Below, piece by piece: positions 36,410 through 47,344 of a stretch of 64,000 bases of DNA. A model generated the notes under the pieces. The model had not been told where the DNA came from. It saw nothing but the letters and a program-made list of their open reading frames with translations, and searched no databases. The DNA is from Blumeriella jaapii (lineage: Eukaryota; Ascomycota; Leotiomycetes; Helotiales; Drepanopezizaceae), in NCBI GenBank assembly GCA_009599575.1, contig VWND01000025.1, positions 334,430 to 398,429 on the forward strand. Direction: 5' to 3'. The stretch's first letter is position 1. The number at the start of each line of letters is the position of its first letter. A program made the position numbers and the translations under genes.

Positions 36410-37464
36410 ATGCCGCAAGATCTGCCGCCTCAGGGGGGCTACGCGCCGGTGCAGTATAAGGTGCGTTTGTTCTCTCTTTAATTTTCTCAGGGAGGACTTG
36501 GGCGAGAGGGGGGGTTGAGGGCTTGGGGACGGGGGAGGGAGGATTGAGAATGGGGGATGGGGATGGGGATGGGGATGCGCATCGTGATCCAAAGACTTCT
36601 GAAGAGGGGGAACGCGCGATGTGACAATGCCCCGATAGGGTAAGCTAGGGCAGGGCATCACGTCGTGCAATTGACATGAAGCGCGGGGGATAGGACATGT
36701 ACAGGGAGCTAGAGAGGGGGAATGACCTAAAGGATGGGAGCAAGAAGAGGAGGGGAAGATGCGACAATGGGAGAGAAGATAGGGGAAGGCTAACGTGCGT
36801 TTGTACGACAGAGAAATCTGCCGGCGCGTGGCTTCCGGCCCTCGGTCCTGCTGGTGGCCATGTTTGGCGTGATGGGTTTCGGGTTCTACAAGGTTGGGAA
36901 GGGGATTCGGGAGCAGAAGTAGGTCTTTCTTCTCTTTTTTCCCAACTTTTCTTCCTGTTTGCTTGTCTGCTTGTTCTGTGTATCTGCTTGTTTGGTCTGA
37001 GGATCGAGAAACAAGAAGGGGAGACGGGTCGGGGATAAGGACACATCGAAAAGAACGATTGAGGGAATGCATTCGCAGGTATACTGGATCTAGATGTGAG
37101 CGTCTAGCTGACAAAGAGCAATAGTGAACTCGCGCGCGAGAAGATGTGGTCAAGGATCCACCTCATCCCACTCCTCACAGCAGAGGAGGACCGCGATCAA
37201 GTGCGACGACATCTAGCGGACCGGGCAAGGGAGAAGGCGTTGCTTGGGAGCCAGACGAGCCCTTACAATTCTGATCGGTATGTTGATTGCTTATTCTCTC
37301 TGTGTGGTGGCGGAATGGAATGGATGTAGGGTCCGATGGGGTGGGAGGGCATTTCATAAGAGAGAGGAAGAATGGGATTGGTGATGATGGAGGGCGTGGG
37401 CTAACAGGTTTTCAGTTTCGTCCGACCTACATATGCAGTTACGCCGCTTGAGCGATCGAAGTAG
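36410..37464 (+). CDS. NADH:ubiquinone oxidoreductase GRIM-19/NDUFA13 subunit
   Basis: Accessory subunit of mitochondrial complex I in the inner membrane. Four exons: 36410-36460, 36812-36918, 37125-37277, 37416-37464; introns of 351, 206 and 138 bp, all GT-AG and in phase; product 119 aa. The protein begins MPQDLPPQGGYAPVQYK then RNLPARGFRPSVLLVAMFGV, the family signature, with one membrane segment (VLLVAMFGVMGFGFYKV), then REQNELAREKMWSRIHLIPL, LLTAEEDRDQVRRHLADRAR and an end at SDRFVRPTYAVTPLERSK. The short exons hide the gene from a simple ORF scan. Introns are unusually long for this window, the first one containing GGGATG repeats. Confidence 0.93.
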
Positions 37465-37772
37465 AAGACGAATGATGGATGATGGGGAGGGGTCCGGGAT
37501 AAGAGGTTTGGGCTTAGATGAAGAGTGTTGAGTGTGAGGTTTGAAACTATGGGCGTTGAACACATCGTATTGATGGGAGAGGGAATGGTTAGTCAATTGA
37601 ACCCAGGGAATCTACAAGTCGCGGCATTCTTTCGATTCATCGCGTGAACAGTTGCGAAAACAGTACTGGCCCTTCTCGCTGACACCAAGCATCATACATT
37701 TCCAGAATTACACTAACATACACCTTTCCTTGCTCCGATCACGAATCCCTATATCCTCTCCCCATCAAACAC
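37465..37772. other. Convergent 3' intergenic gap
   Basis: 308 bp between the stop codons of the complex I subunit gene (+) and the ketopantoate reductase gene (-). Presumably the 3' UTRs of both. Nothing else seen. Confidence 0.6.
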
Positions 37773-39140
37773 CTACACCCCCTCAATCTCTGGAAACCAC
37801 CGCTCCAGCTCGCCCTGTCCCACGCCTACCTTCACTCCTCCCTCGACCATCTCGACCAACCTCTCCAAGATACCACACCCCACGCCCGCCTGCCGCGCCC
37901 TCCTCACCAAGTAGCCTGCAATGTACTGAATCTCGGTCGCGCGACCAGCCCGTACGTCCTGCAGCATACTACTCACATTGGCGGCCGTCTTCTCGACGAC
38001 CTCGCACACGCGGCGCTCCAGGCTCCGCGGCGCGAACCTCTCCCTCGTCTTCGAGGAGGTGCTCCTCCCGATCTCAGGAAGCGAGCGCACGATGCACGAG
38101 CACTCGGCCGCGAGGACGTGGATGAGGGCGCGCGTGGAGGCGTGCGCCAGGAGCTCGCCGTTGCGCAGGCCGGTGAGCGCCGTCAGCGGGTTGATGGCCG
38201 CGTTCACGACGACCTTCTCGAGCGCGAGGTGGAAGAGCTCGCGGCCGGGCACGGGGCTGGCGTTGAGGAGCGGGCTGGATGTCGTGAGGGCCAGGAGGGA
38301 GCCGCTCCGCTTGGCCTCGTCGGCCACCGCGTCGGAAGGTGCGGCGGCGTCGGGCCAGGCCTGGCCGATGGCCATGGTGCCCACGCCGGCGTGCATGCTG
38401 TGGAAGGGCCCGCTCGAGTACAGGCCGTGGCTCGTCGCGGCTGCGAGGCAGCGTGGCCGCGTCGGCGAGGGGTAGTAGGCTTCGCTGACTTCGTCCACGG
38501 TGCCCATCCCGTTCTGGACGAAGAGGAGCGTGCTCGAGCCGTTGAGGCGCTGGACGAGGGGCCGGAGCGCGCGGACGGTGTCCGGGGCTTTGGTGGCGAC
38601 GATGAGGTGCTTGATGATGTCCGGCGTGGATTTCGCACGGGAGTTTGCTTCGGATCTGGCGCTTGGTGGGATTGAGGTCGGACAGGAGTGGCCGCGAGAG
38701 CCAGATGGCTCCGGATCGACCACGAGCTCGGTGGTGTAGTTGGATGAGGTGGATGTCGAAGGCGGCTCGGACTTGCTGTCGATGCGGATGCTGTGGTGAG
38801 CAGCCTCCCATTCTTCGAGGAGGCTGGGACGGTGGAAGAGGAGCGTGATGTTTGGAGGCGTGGGATGCGTGGCGAGCTTTTGGGATGCGTCGTTAGCTAT
38901 CTATCTCTTTCTTCCCATCCTGCCATTCTATCATCCTACCTTACCCTCCTACGTGTAAGAGAGTGTGCGTATGTGTGTGAAAGTGAGAAAGCGAAATTGG
39001 GAGTAAGTGAGCAAACAGACGAGGGGATAGACGATTATGTAGTGAGAGCAGGGCCTTTGTTTACTTACGGCGTGCGCGAACAAGCGACCGAGGTTTCCCA
39101 AGCCAAGAACATGGACGTGGATGGGTCTGCTGAGAGACAT
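37773..39140 (-). CDS. 2-dehydropantoate 2-reductase (ketopantoate reductase)
   Basis: Reduces ketopantoate to pantoate with NADPH in pantothenate/coenzyme A synthesis. Two exons on the minus strand: 39140-39069 and 38876-37773; the 192-bp intron starts GTAAGT, has GCTAAC and ends AAAAG. Product 391 aa. Exon 1 encodes the Rossmann glycine motif (IHVHVLGLGNLGRLFAHA, G-x-G-x-x-G). Exon 2 continues with NITLLFHRPSLLEEW, then KHLIVATKAPDTVRALRPLV, LLFVQNGMGTVDEV (family N-G), TSHGLYSSGPFHSMHAGVG, and the C-terminal helical domain with the family Lys in EKVVVNAAINPLTAL. Exon 2 is very GC-rich, producing long false frames on the other strand. Whether it acts on ketopantoate itself or is a paralogue cannot be told. 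Confidence 0.9.
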
Positions 39141-39889
39141 ATTGGAGGCCTAAGGAGATCCTTGCTTTACTTCGGACCTAGAGAAAAGGGCCCCATGTAC
39201 TTGGTAACTGGTTATCTACCCAGTTGGCAAGCGGCTGGGTGTGTTCGAGACGCGTGGTGGGTGGCTTGTACAACAGGAGTTGGGGGGTAGCTCAACTGAG
39301 AAGCTCGGGTCCCGACAAGGCTCTTTCTGATGAGAATAGGGATTTGTCCTCGGAAACTATGAGATCTCTGGCGCGTTAGTGTCGCGTATGATTTGTTGAA
39401 AATAGCAGCTTGTTGCCGTCCAAATGCTCCGCAGCTTCGACTAATACTGAAGGAAGACTGTCGAGGTGGATGCATTATCACGTGATGTGTTTACACGGAC
39501 AAGCGAACGAAACCCAAGATCGGTGTAAAGCAAGCAGTTCGGATTTCGCGATACGAGTAAACAAAACCTCCTCTACAATTCAAGTTTCACACAAGAAAGC
39601 TCCACCGATCTTCGCCCTCAAGCGCTTGGTCTGATTGAAATGGTTTAAATACGCACTGGGCCATAATCGGCTATTGAATTCTCTGTCCGAAAAAAGGACC
39701 GATTAAAGCAGTACTTTTACAAAGCTACAACTTTAGCTGTCTATTACGACCCAGCTTCCTCATTCAGTAAACGCGCTGCGAATGTGTTATTAATGCGAGG
39801 TCGAACCGCCATACATTGCTACGAAGCGAGAAAGCGATTCTCCCGTGCTTACTTCTTTTCTTATCTGGTTGACGTTTTGCTTGTGAATC
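39141..39889. other. Intergenic region left of copia element
   Basis: 749 bp upstream of the ketopantoate reductase start. No gene supported. The copia element is inserted at 39889/39890. Confidence 0.6.
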
Positions 39890-40088
39890 TGTGGGTATAT
39901 GGTGGTGGCTGATCATGCGCACAATCACATGATCAGACCACGTGACGACGGTAGGCTGCAAGCGTGCAGCCCTACCTACACATATCCGTGCGATAGCTAG
40001 TTTACTTCTTAAATCTCTTTCGCAATACAACCCCAGTTATTGCAATATCTCAACTATATATACACAACCCTTTTATATAATACCAACA
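39890..40088 (+). repeat. 5' LTR of copia element
   Basis: 199 bp, starts TGTGGGTATATGG and ends ATAATACCAACA. Contains CATGATCAGACCACGTGACG and, near its end, CAACTATATATACACAACCC, a possible TATA box. Confidence 0.92.
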
Positions 40089-40729
40089 TTAATTAATGGT
40101 TGATTTCATTATTAACCACAAAGCAGCTAGGTTTACTAAAAAAAGGTAGCAAAACGGTGCAAAAAGCGACTTTTGCTTGCACTTGGAGCTACGCTAAAAT
40201 CGACGACTTTTTCGGAATAGCTGAGATTAGGTACTAAAAGGTGACCTTTTAATTGTACGCGTTTTACACGCTCGCGCCTAGCTTGCGCAACTAAAAATCA
40301 AAACCGAAATCAACAAAAACCCATTTATTTGCGCCAAGCCCGAGCTTGCAGCCTGCGCACCAAAAACAGCAACAACCCAATTCAACCCAATTCAACCCAA
40401 TTCGACTTTGCAACCCCTTTGATTGCAAGCAAAAGCAGCCAAAATGTCGAGAATATCTTTCTTACCCTACTCGAAACCTTTTATTCGACCTAAATTTCGA
40501 GATCGATACCGACCTTTAGCTAAAGCAATTCAAATCAAAATCAGCTATCTTCCAAACCGCTCCTGCCGTAAATGAATGAATCTACCTCTTTTTAGAACGA
40601 TATAAGGCAGAACACAAATACGTTCAAAAAAAGGGCTTATAAGAGCTTTTTTAAAAAGATTTTGCTGATTAGAACGCCGATTTATTCAATATTGCATACG
40701 CCTTTTTAAAACGCAACTTTTACAACCAT

Positions 40730-41986
40730 TTGTTCACTTATGAAATTAACATGGCCCTATTTATTAAAAACCGAAATGGTAGCTATGCAAATCGTTTGGC
40801 AGTTGTATTTCAGAAGAATAAACCTATCTCTTTTACCCCTGCAGACAAGAAACGACAACAGATAAAAATCGAGGGACTTAGCTACGAAATGGCCTCCAAA
40901 GGTAAAAAAAAAAACCCACCTTTGCCCCTTCTACTTAAATCTGTTGCTGGAAGCGAAGATTACTATAATAATAGAAATGCCTACATCGAGAATGATAAGG
41001 GTGGATTTCAAGAGGCAAAAGACAGCCTAGCCAACGTCCATGCGTTACGAACAATCAAAATACTTACCAAAGGTAGCGATAATAACGTACGTAATACACC
41101 TTTCACACGAGGCAAGATTTTATATAACTTTAAAAACAAAACGAAGATTCCCAAAGTTAAAGGCAACGACCCTCCCGATGACTCTTCAGGCGACGAAAAA
41201 GCAAAAGTCAGACTTTACAAAAGAAACGACTTTGCACAGCTAATTCTGAACTTTAGCAAGATATATTACAAAAATAAAATAAAGTACGGAAAAGAAGTAT
41301 AGGATATACTCTACGTAAAGCTGAAAAAGTTTTACAATTTGTGCGATTTATGCAATCTCCCCGAAAGCCTGTACGCAAAGGCTTTTCCGCATATGCTTAA
41401 AGAAGCAGCTGACGCTTACTACTGCAATATTATGGTTCGTAAAAACTACCAGTTTGGCGTAATAATTAGTTTTATAAAAGCTCACTTCGAAACGACTGAG
41501 AATCGCAAGCTTTACCTGACAGCATGGCGTACGATTACATACAGAGGAATACAGGCTGAAAACCCTGGCAAATCGCGCTTAAAATGCTTGGAAACCATAT
41601 TCGAAAGACTAGCGCTATATCAACAAGCTTTTATTAAGAAGTACAAAAGCGATAATCATTTGCGAAACCAAGTTATTAGCGCTTGCAATGGCGTACAAAA
41701 GTGCAGACACGCTCTAATGGACCCTGCAAATACGTATAAAAGCGTCGCATCTCAGCTACGCAATGCAATTGGAACTATTAAACGAAAAATTCAGTTGCGA
41801 AAATTAACCCTTATCACCTTCCAGCTTTTTTCAAACTTCTGCCACCCCCAAATCAAAATAAAAGCTATTACACAAATCGAACTTACAAAGGCAGAGGTCG
41901 CAAAGAACGTTTCGGTAGAAGCTACCAAGGCAAAGGCTTATTCAAAAAAGAAAAAAAAGAATTCCGAGGCCGAAAAGGCTATTTAA
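40730..41986 (+). pseudogene. Copia Gag remnant
   Basis: One reading frame from 40730 to 41986 interrupted by a single TAG at 41300-41302. The second part carries the fungal copia Gag signature: LPESLYAKAFPHMLKEAADA, then IKAHFETTENRKLYLTAWRT and ENPGKSRLKCLETIFERL. Downstream, in another frame at about 42019, is a knuckle C-W-V-C-K-K-V-N-C-W-L-T-K-H, as in other fungal copia Gags. Confidence 0.8.
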
Positions 41987-42479
41987 GCAATTTTAGCAGT
42001 TTTTCCTAATCTAAAAAGTGTTGGGTATGCAAAAAGGTAAACTGCTGGTTAACAAAACACTTCCCAAAAAAACGTAAAAAAGTATACGACGAATACAGCG
42101 CTAACAAAGCTTATTTTACTGGAGCTTCCTCGACTATGCAACAATATACAAACTTCTTTGCGCAATACGAAGGCGTTGAAGGCTTGGAAGACGCCTCTGC
42201 CCCTTTCGCCCTTTTCTTTCCTTTTGATTAATACAACATATAAAGCGCCGAAAACGGCTATTACGATGGGAATAAGTATCAAGACAATTTTTTCACTCAA
42301 ACTTTTTATACAAAAGCTGGCAAGATAGTAGGAGTCGAAGTTTTGACTATTTTACAAAAGCGATCTGCCTACCACGCTTTTACAAAGCTTGACCTTATAA
42401 ACCCTTTCATTCAAAAGGACGATAAACCCCCACTGAAAACGTATATCTCAGGCTCGAAATACTCTTCATATAAGTTCTA

Positions 42480-43560
42480 AAGATTTCTCTCAGATTCAGA
42501 TGCAACTGGCAAGTTTTTAGATAGTATATCTCAGTTCAAAGCTCTTAAAAAATTGCTACCTCAACTTGCTTTTAACCCTTTTTCGAAGGAAAATACGATT
42601 AGCTTTGGGATAACTCTTGCAAATATCCAAGGAACAGTCCTTGTTGCAACACCCATTAGCAAAATCAAGTTTTATATCGTTGATACTAATACTCTTTTTT
42701 TGATTTGTCTAAAAAATATAAATGCCCTCCATATTTATTTCGATAATCTGCATAATATGCTTGTACAGAAAAACGGCCTTAGCGTACTAGTAATTCGGAA
42801 ATGAAAACACCCATTTATACTGCTTAATACCCAAGAAACTCTATCTTGCTATTTCACAGAACTGGAACTACGCCAGATTCACAAACGTTGGGAATACCTT
42901 TTTGTACAACGCTTTGCGGCTACCCTGGAACAAGCAGAGCAGGAATTCGAAACTGCTATCCTGGAAAAAAAATTGCCAAATACTGTTCTTAATGCCAATT
43001 ACACGAGCAAGCTTTTCGCCGATTTAAAATTTCACTAAAAAAAAAAACGATTATGAATTTAATTATTCAGTAATTATGGATATCATATACATTAACGGCG
43101 ACCCGGTCCTTTATATCGTGGATTCAGCTACTATTTACAGCTTTAGTGGTTTCTTAAAAAATATAACTGCAAAACACGTATAAAATACACTTCGGCTATA
43201 TTAAATCGATTCCTACTTGGGTCCACCCGACGTAATTGTTATCGATTCAAAAACCAATTTAACTTCTCAGGAGTTTCGTCAATAAGCACGCTTTATAAAA
43301 TATAATATTAAAATCGTTCCAATCGAAGCTTATAATAATATTGGCAAAATGGAACGTTACTACGGCTCTTTTAAACGAATTTACAGTATTCTGAAAAAGC
43401 AACTGAAAAATAAAAGCCTTGATAAGCATATAATCCTGAAGATAGCTTTTAAGATTATGAACGATACTGCAAATTCAGGCGCGGTATTATACCCATTTTA
43501 CTAGTATACGGCGCATACCCCCGTTTATCAAAAACAGACGCTCTTTTTGCTTTTGTAACG
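42480..43560 (+). pseudogene. Copia protease, pre-integrase and integrase remnant
   Basis: Broken frames. 42590-42780 reads ISFGITLANIQGTVLVATPI and IKFYIVDTNTLFLICLKNIN, the segment after the protease. Near 42850-42910 is a pre-integrase piece (ELELRQIHKRWEYLFVQRF, family 'HRRFGHP'). 43085-43480 is the integrase core: IYINGDPVLYIVDSATIYSF, LGPPDVIVIDSKTNLTSQEF and YNNIGKMERYYGSFKRIYSI. Several stops. Confidence 0.78.
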
Positions 43561-44044
43561 AAAAAAACGCGATGCACTACGCTTTGCAACCCAAGAAATT
43601 CGGCGAATCTAGGCTAAACGCAAAGTTTCGAAAGCTTTACGTACTAAGAACGGCCCGAATACTCTGGAAATACTCAATCTCCCTCTGCAATCAGACGTAC
43701 GCGTATACAAAAAGAAAAAAAGGTTGGTCAGGCCTTTACAAGCTTATTTCAAGGAATAGTAATACCTGCAAAGTTCAAATCAACGATAAAGCCTCAGATT
43801 TCCGAATTACGTCAGTTAAGCCTTATTATAGCGAATTAAACGATAAAACCGAACCAGTTGTTAAAAAAGAAAAGATTGCACTACCAGCTGCGACTATTGC
43901 ACCAACTGCAATTGTACAGCCTGCTGCAAAACTGATTGCACTATCAATTCAACCATTAATTTAACTTCCAGAAATTATACAAATTCGCCAAAGCACCAAA
44001 ATACGCGCGTTTCTTCCCGAAAAATTAAAAAGCAACAGCAACAA

Positions 44045-45082
44045 TTGCTTACAATTGACGAGTTTTACGAACTGGAAAAAAGAAATTTAGGAAAGGATAA
44101 CGTTAATATATTGTTTTTTACAAAAACTATTAAAATCAACTTACTCGACGACTGTATTGCAAACTATCTTACACATAAAAAGAAGGCAAACGCTGAATGC
44201 TTAGTCAAGCTACGCCAAAAAAGTGTTATTACAACCCCCGGCGAGCCTTTTAAAGCTTCTAGAAAAATGGAAGTAAAAGGTTTGATCGAGAAAAGCGTCT
44301 TTAAGGTTGTACAATACAACCCTATTCTTCACTACGGCCGAATCTTTAATTTACGAATTGTGAATAAAATCAAAAGCAAAAATACAACTATACTATTCGA
44401 GAAATCTAAATTAGTAATTCAAGCTTACAACGACGATAGGAAATACGATATTCTTATTCAATCACTTATTATTCAGCGAAATAGCCAAAGATTAATCATA
44501 ACTCTCGTCCCAACCTTCGAACACATTTGCAACGCTACATTGCATTTAAGAAATATCACACAAGCTTATATGAGCGCTAATCGGTTTCTAAAAAGACAGA
44601 TTCTAGCGCACTTTTCTAAAGAGCTACGATCTAGTTACCCAGAAGGCTCGATTCTGCTGATACACAAGCCTTTGTACGGTATAGCAAAGGCAGGCACGCA
44701 TTGGTGGAATACGTATTACAAGCACCATAAGGATAAACTTCATATAACTACGTTAATTTACGACCTCTGCTTACTTATTTCTACTACTTCTGCTTTCGCA
44801 ATCGTAGGAATGCAAACAGACGACACGTTGCAGCTAGCAGATGAGGCTTTCTCAGCTTTGAAAAAGGCCGAACTGCAAGCAGCAGATTTCAATGCAAAGC
44901 CCAAAGACACATTAAATAAAAGCAACGTTTTGATCTTCAACGGAAAAGCCTTACATAAATCAAATAGCTTTATTTTTTTCAGACAGAAAAACCAAGCAAA
45001 GAAATTCGAGCTAATCAAGAACGATAAGAGCAATTACCTTGCCCAACGAGCTCGAAAAGCTTATATTGCTAGTCTGTGTTAA
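44045..45082 (+). pseudogene. Copia reverse transcriptase, 345-aa open part
   Basis: The longest surviving frame of the element. It has VIQAYNDDRKYDILIQS, ITLVPTFEHICNATLHLRNI then TQAYMSANRFLKRQI, the copia box IHKPLYGIAKAGTHWWNTYY, and GMQTDDTLQLADEAFSALKK, where fungal copia RTs have Q-T-D-D. It ends in a stop at 45082 and RNase H follows in later frames (45180-45690, with SSTKCQKVTRSVLASEIYGM and KKRFIIDIIALRQSY). The frame is still open in the RT core, but the polyprotein is broken before and after it. Confidence 0.85.
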
Positions 45083-45179
45083 TCCGAGGCTATTTTCGAC
45101 CTTTTAATAACTGCACAAATACAAATAGAAAATCTTGTTCAATCAGATATCGATACAATTAACAAGCGCATTCGATAAA

Positions 45180-45690
45180 TAATAGATAATCAAGATCGAA
45201 GCCTTTTATTTATACAAGTCGACCTTTCTATTGCAAAGCTATTTGTTTTTGTTAACGGCTTATTTGCCAATAATAAAAATTGCAATTCGCAAATTGGCTA
45301 CGAGGTCTTTCTAGCCAATAAAATGCAGCTTAACAACAATTCATTTAAAATAAAAAGGAACTTTATTGCAGCGAGCTCAACCAAGTGTCAAAAAGTTACA
45401 CGAAGCGTATTAGCTTCAGAGATATACGGAATGGTTTCTAAAATAAATATCGCTATTTGCATCGCCATAATTCTACGTATGATTATTTAAAAGTTCAATC
45501 TCCCCGATATTCCAGTAATAATTTACACTGATTTATACTTTTTGTATAAGTGTTTGGTCAAATTAGAAACAACAAAGAAAAAGCGCTTTATAATCGATAT
45601 TATAGCTCTCCGTCAAAGCTATAAAAAAAGAAAGTTATCAGAGGTTAAATAAATCGACGGAAAAAACAATCCGGCGGATGTTATAACGAA
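45180..45690 (+). pseudogene. Copia RNase H remnant
   Basis: Broken frame with LLFIQVDLSIAKLFVFVNGL, IGYEVFLANKMQLNNNSFKI, the family S-S-T-K/E segment and DGKNNPADVITKANP near the end, all in the usual copia order. Confidence 0.75.
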
Positions 45691-45854
45691 AGCAAACCCC
45701 AATAAGACTTTCACTACTTTTATTAACAAAAACGAAATTAACGTAAAAATAAAAGGTTAGGTAGAAAGATAATAGAAAGGAGAAGGAAACGATTACATAT
45801 ACAATTAGAAAGAGTCTAGCTAACTATGGTTGATTTTTATAAAAGAGTTGCCAG

Positions 45855-46053
45855 TATGGGTATATAATGGTGGCTGATCATGCGCACAATCATATAATCA
45901 GACCACGTGACGACGGTAGGCTGCAAGCGTGCAGCCCTACCTACATATACCCGTGCGATAGCTAGTTTACTCCTTAGATCTCTTTCGCAATACAACCCCA
46001 GTTATTGCAATATCTCAACTGTGTATACACAACCCCCTTATGTGATACCAACA
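45855..46053 (+). repeat. 3' LTR of copia element
   Basis: 199 bp, pair of 39890-40088. Its TG start is TA here (G-to-A), and it ends GTGATACCAACA followed by the GAATC duplication. Confidence 0.92.
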
Positions 46054-46217
46054 GAATCACTCCGCTCATTTTTCTCTCGCTTGCTTCTGACGCCGCATTT
46101 TGCCCATCCTATCGTGGACTTCTTTCCTTTCTTCCCTCGAGGCATCGACATTTCTCCGTGCTTACTTCCTTCTCAGACCCGTAACCCTCTGTCAAAGGCA
46201 CCACCAGCATTCATCTC

Positions 46218-46862
46218 ATGTCGCATCTGACCGATGATCTGTACACGGCCAATGATGAATCCGACCAAGAGTCCCAAAGCGATGCCCTCGGTCCCAGGCA
46301 GCCCAGTTCCATGGTTCAGGATCACACGATCGGCCGTGATATGAAGGTCGAGGAAAAGACCCTGATCCCGCCTTCCGATGCCCTCCCAACTCGTGCGGCG
46401 GGACAAAGCTCAAGATACTTGCCGCACCCCCTGCGTTCGATGTTTCCTACATCTCAGAGTGATGCGTCCCGGAGCACTAGCTCCAACGCACCTGCATCGC
46501 CCTCCTCGCGTATCCCTAAATCACCGATTTCGCCGCGTCGAAGCGCGGACAGGTGTGCTAAGCAAAACCATGTGTGCATAAACGGTCCTCCGCCTGCCTA
46601 CACGCCGAACCCCGTATCGCCCCAAACGCCGTTGAAGTTCTTTGAGAGAAGCTACAGTACGTGTCGGAGCATCGCTTAAAAGTCGGCTTGTCGCCTCCTG
46701 GCCAGCCGGAAAGCATGAGGGCTCCGGACTGGGGGCACGCCCTTGGCGATTGGTCCGCTAAAGAGGGGGTGAGAAGAGGAGGAGGGCTTTGAGGAGGATT
46801 GCGTTTGCGGTTGTTCGGGCTCTTGTAACGGTTCTTATAACGACTCCAGTCTTAGGATTATG
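46218..46862 (+). pseudogene. Decayed gene, disordered N-terminus plus one membrane segment
   Basis: The open part 46218-46679 encodes MSHLTDDLYTANDESDQESQ and a Ser/Pro-rich region ending PPPAYTPNPVSPQTPLKFFE. After a stop (46677) the reading continues one frame over (LSPPGQPESMRAPDW...GDWSAKEG) and after another shift becomes a basic patch plus a hydrophobic helix (ALRRIAFAVVRALVTVLITT) ending at a TGA near 46862. This layout matches uncharacterised fungal membrane proteins with a PPPAYTP motif, whose C-terminal part is missing here. Alternatively the first stop could be removed by an intron with donor GTACGT at 46659. The decay is by frameshift, not by RIP. The copia element sits 165 bp upstream of the ATG. 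Confidence 0.5.
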
Positions 46863-47344
46863 AAAACGTGGGACGAGAACTTGAAGCTTCTGAAAATTAG
46901 CACGCCCCGATCAACACGTCTGAGTCGACGCGGAAACAACTGTGTCTCGCTTCAGATTGCAGTCTGGTATCCAAAAAGAATTTGCCCGCTCACCGGGAGG
47001 TGGGAACCAGGACAGGAGAGGTCGAGGAGGGAGAGGGGTGTTTGATAGAGCTGCAGGACATCGCTGGGAGTTTGCACTTTCGCGTGGACGTGGGGGGGAG
47101 CTAAGAGAATCCGGAGAGGGGACTATTATAGCCAGGCGGGAAGTTAATCGAGCTATAAGGACAACAGAATTGGAGATCAGGATGTAAACAAGTGGCGCCT
47201 CGCTAAACCTGTGCCGCCTCGCATCACGTGGTGACTGCACCACGGAAAGAGGGTTCACACCGAGCTGTTATGTGAACCTGAACATATAAATATAGGTATA
47301 TATGTATATAGACACGACCTTCTGAAAGCGGCTTCCTGGCGCAT
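46863..47344. other. Spacer between two decayed genes
   Basis: 482 bp with short overlapping frames on both strands (46860-47045 plus, 47258-46911 minus). No family resemblance, nothing supported. Might hold the lost end of the preceding pseudogene. Confidence 0.4.

Larger units (their letters stand above)
39890..46053 (+). mobile_element. Ty1/copia LTR retrotransposon, mutated
   Basis: 6.16 kb with 199-bp LTRs at both ends and a perfect GAATC duplication. The order on the plus strand is gag (40730-41986), CCHC-like knuckle (about 42019), protease/pre-integrase (about 42480-43040), integrase (43085-43560), RT (44255-45082), RNase H (45180-45690). Integrase before RT defines Ty1/copia. Stops and frame changes break every part, so it is not autonomous now. 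It is much less AT-rich than the left island. The LTRs differ at about 15 of 199 positions by eye, all transitions. Confidence 0.92.
39885..46058. repeat. 5-bp target-site duplication GAATC of copia element
   Basis: GAATC at 39885-39889 immediately before the left LTR and GAATC at 46054-46058 immediately after the right LTR. The exact match dates both LTRs to one insertion event. Confidence 0.9.

Noticed and set aside
38074..38811. Long frames on both strands inside the ketopantoate reductase gene
   Set aside because: GC-rich codon use creates open frames in all registers; only the minus frame with G-x-G-x-x-G and N-G motifs matches a family.
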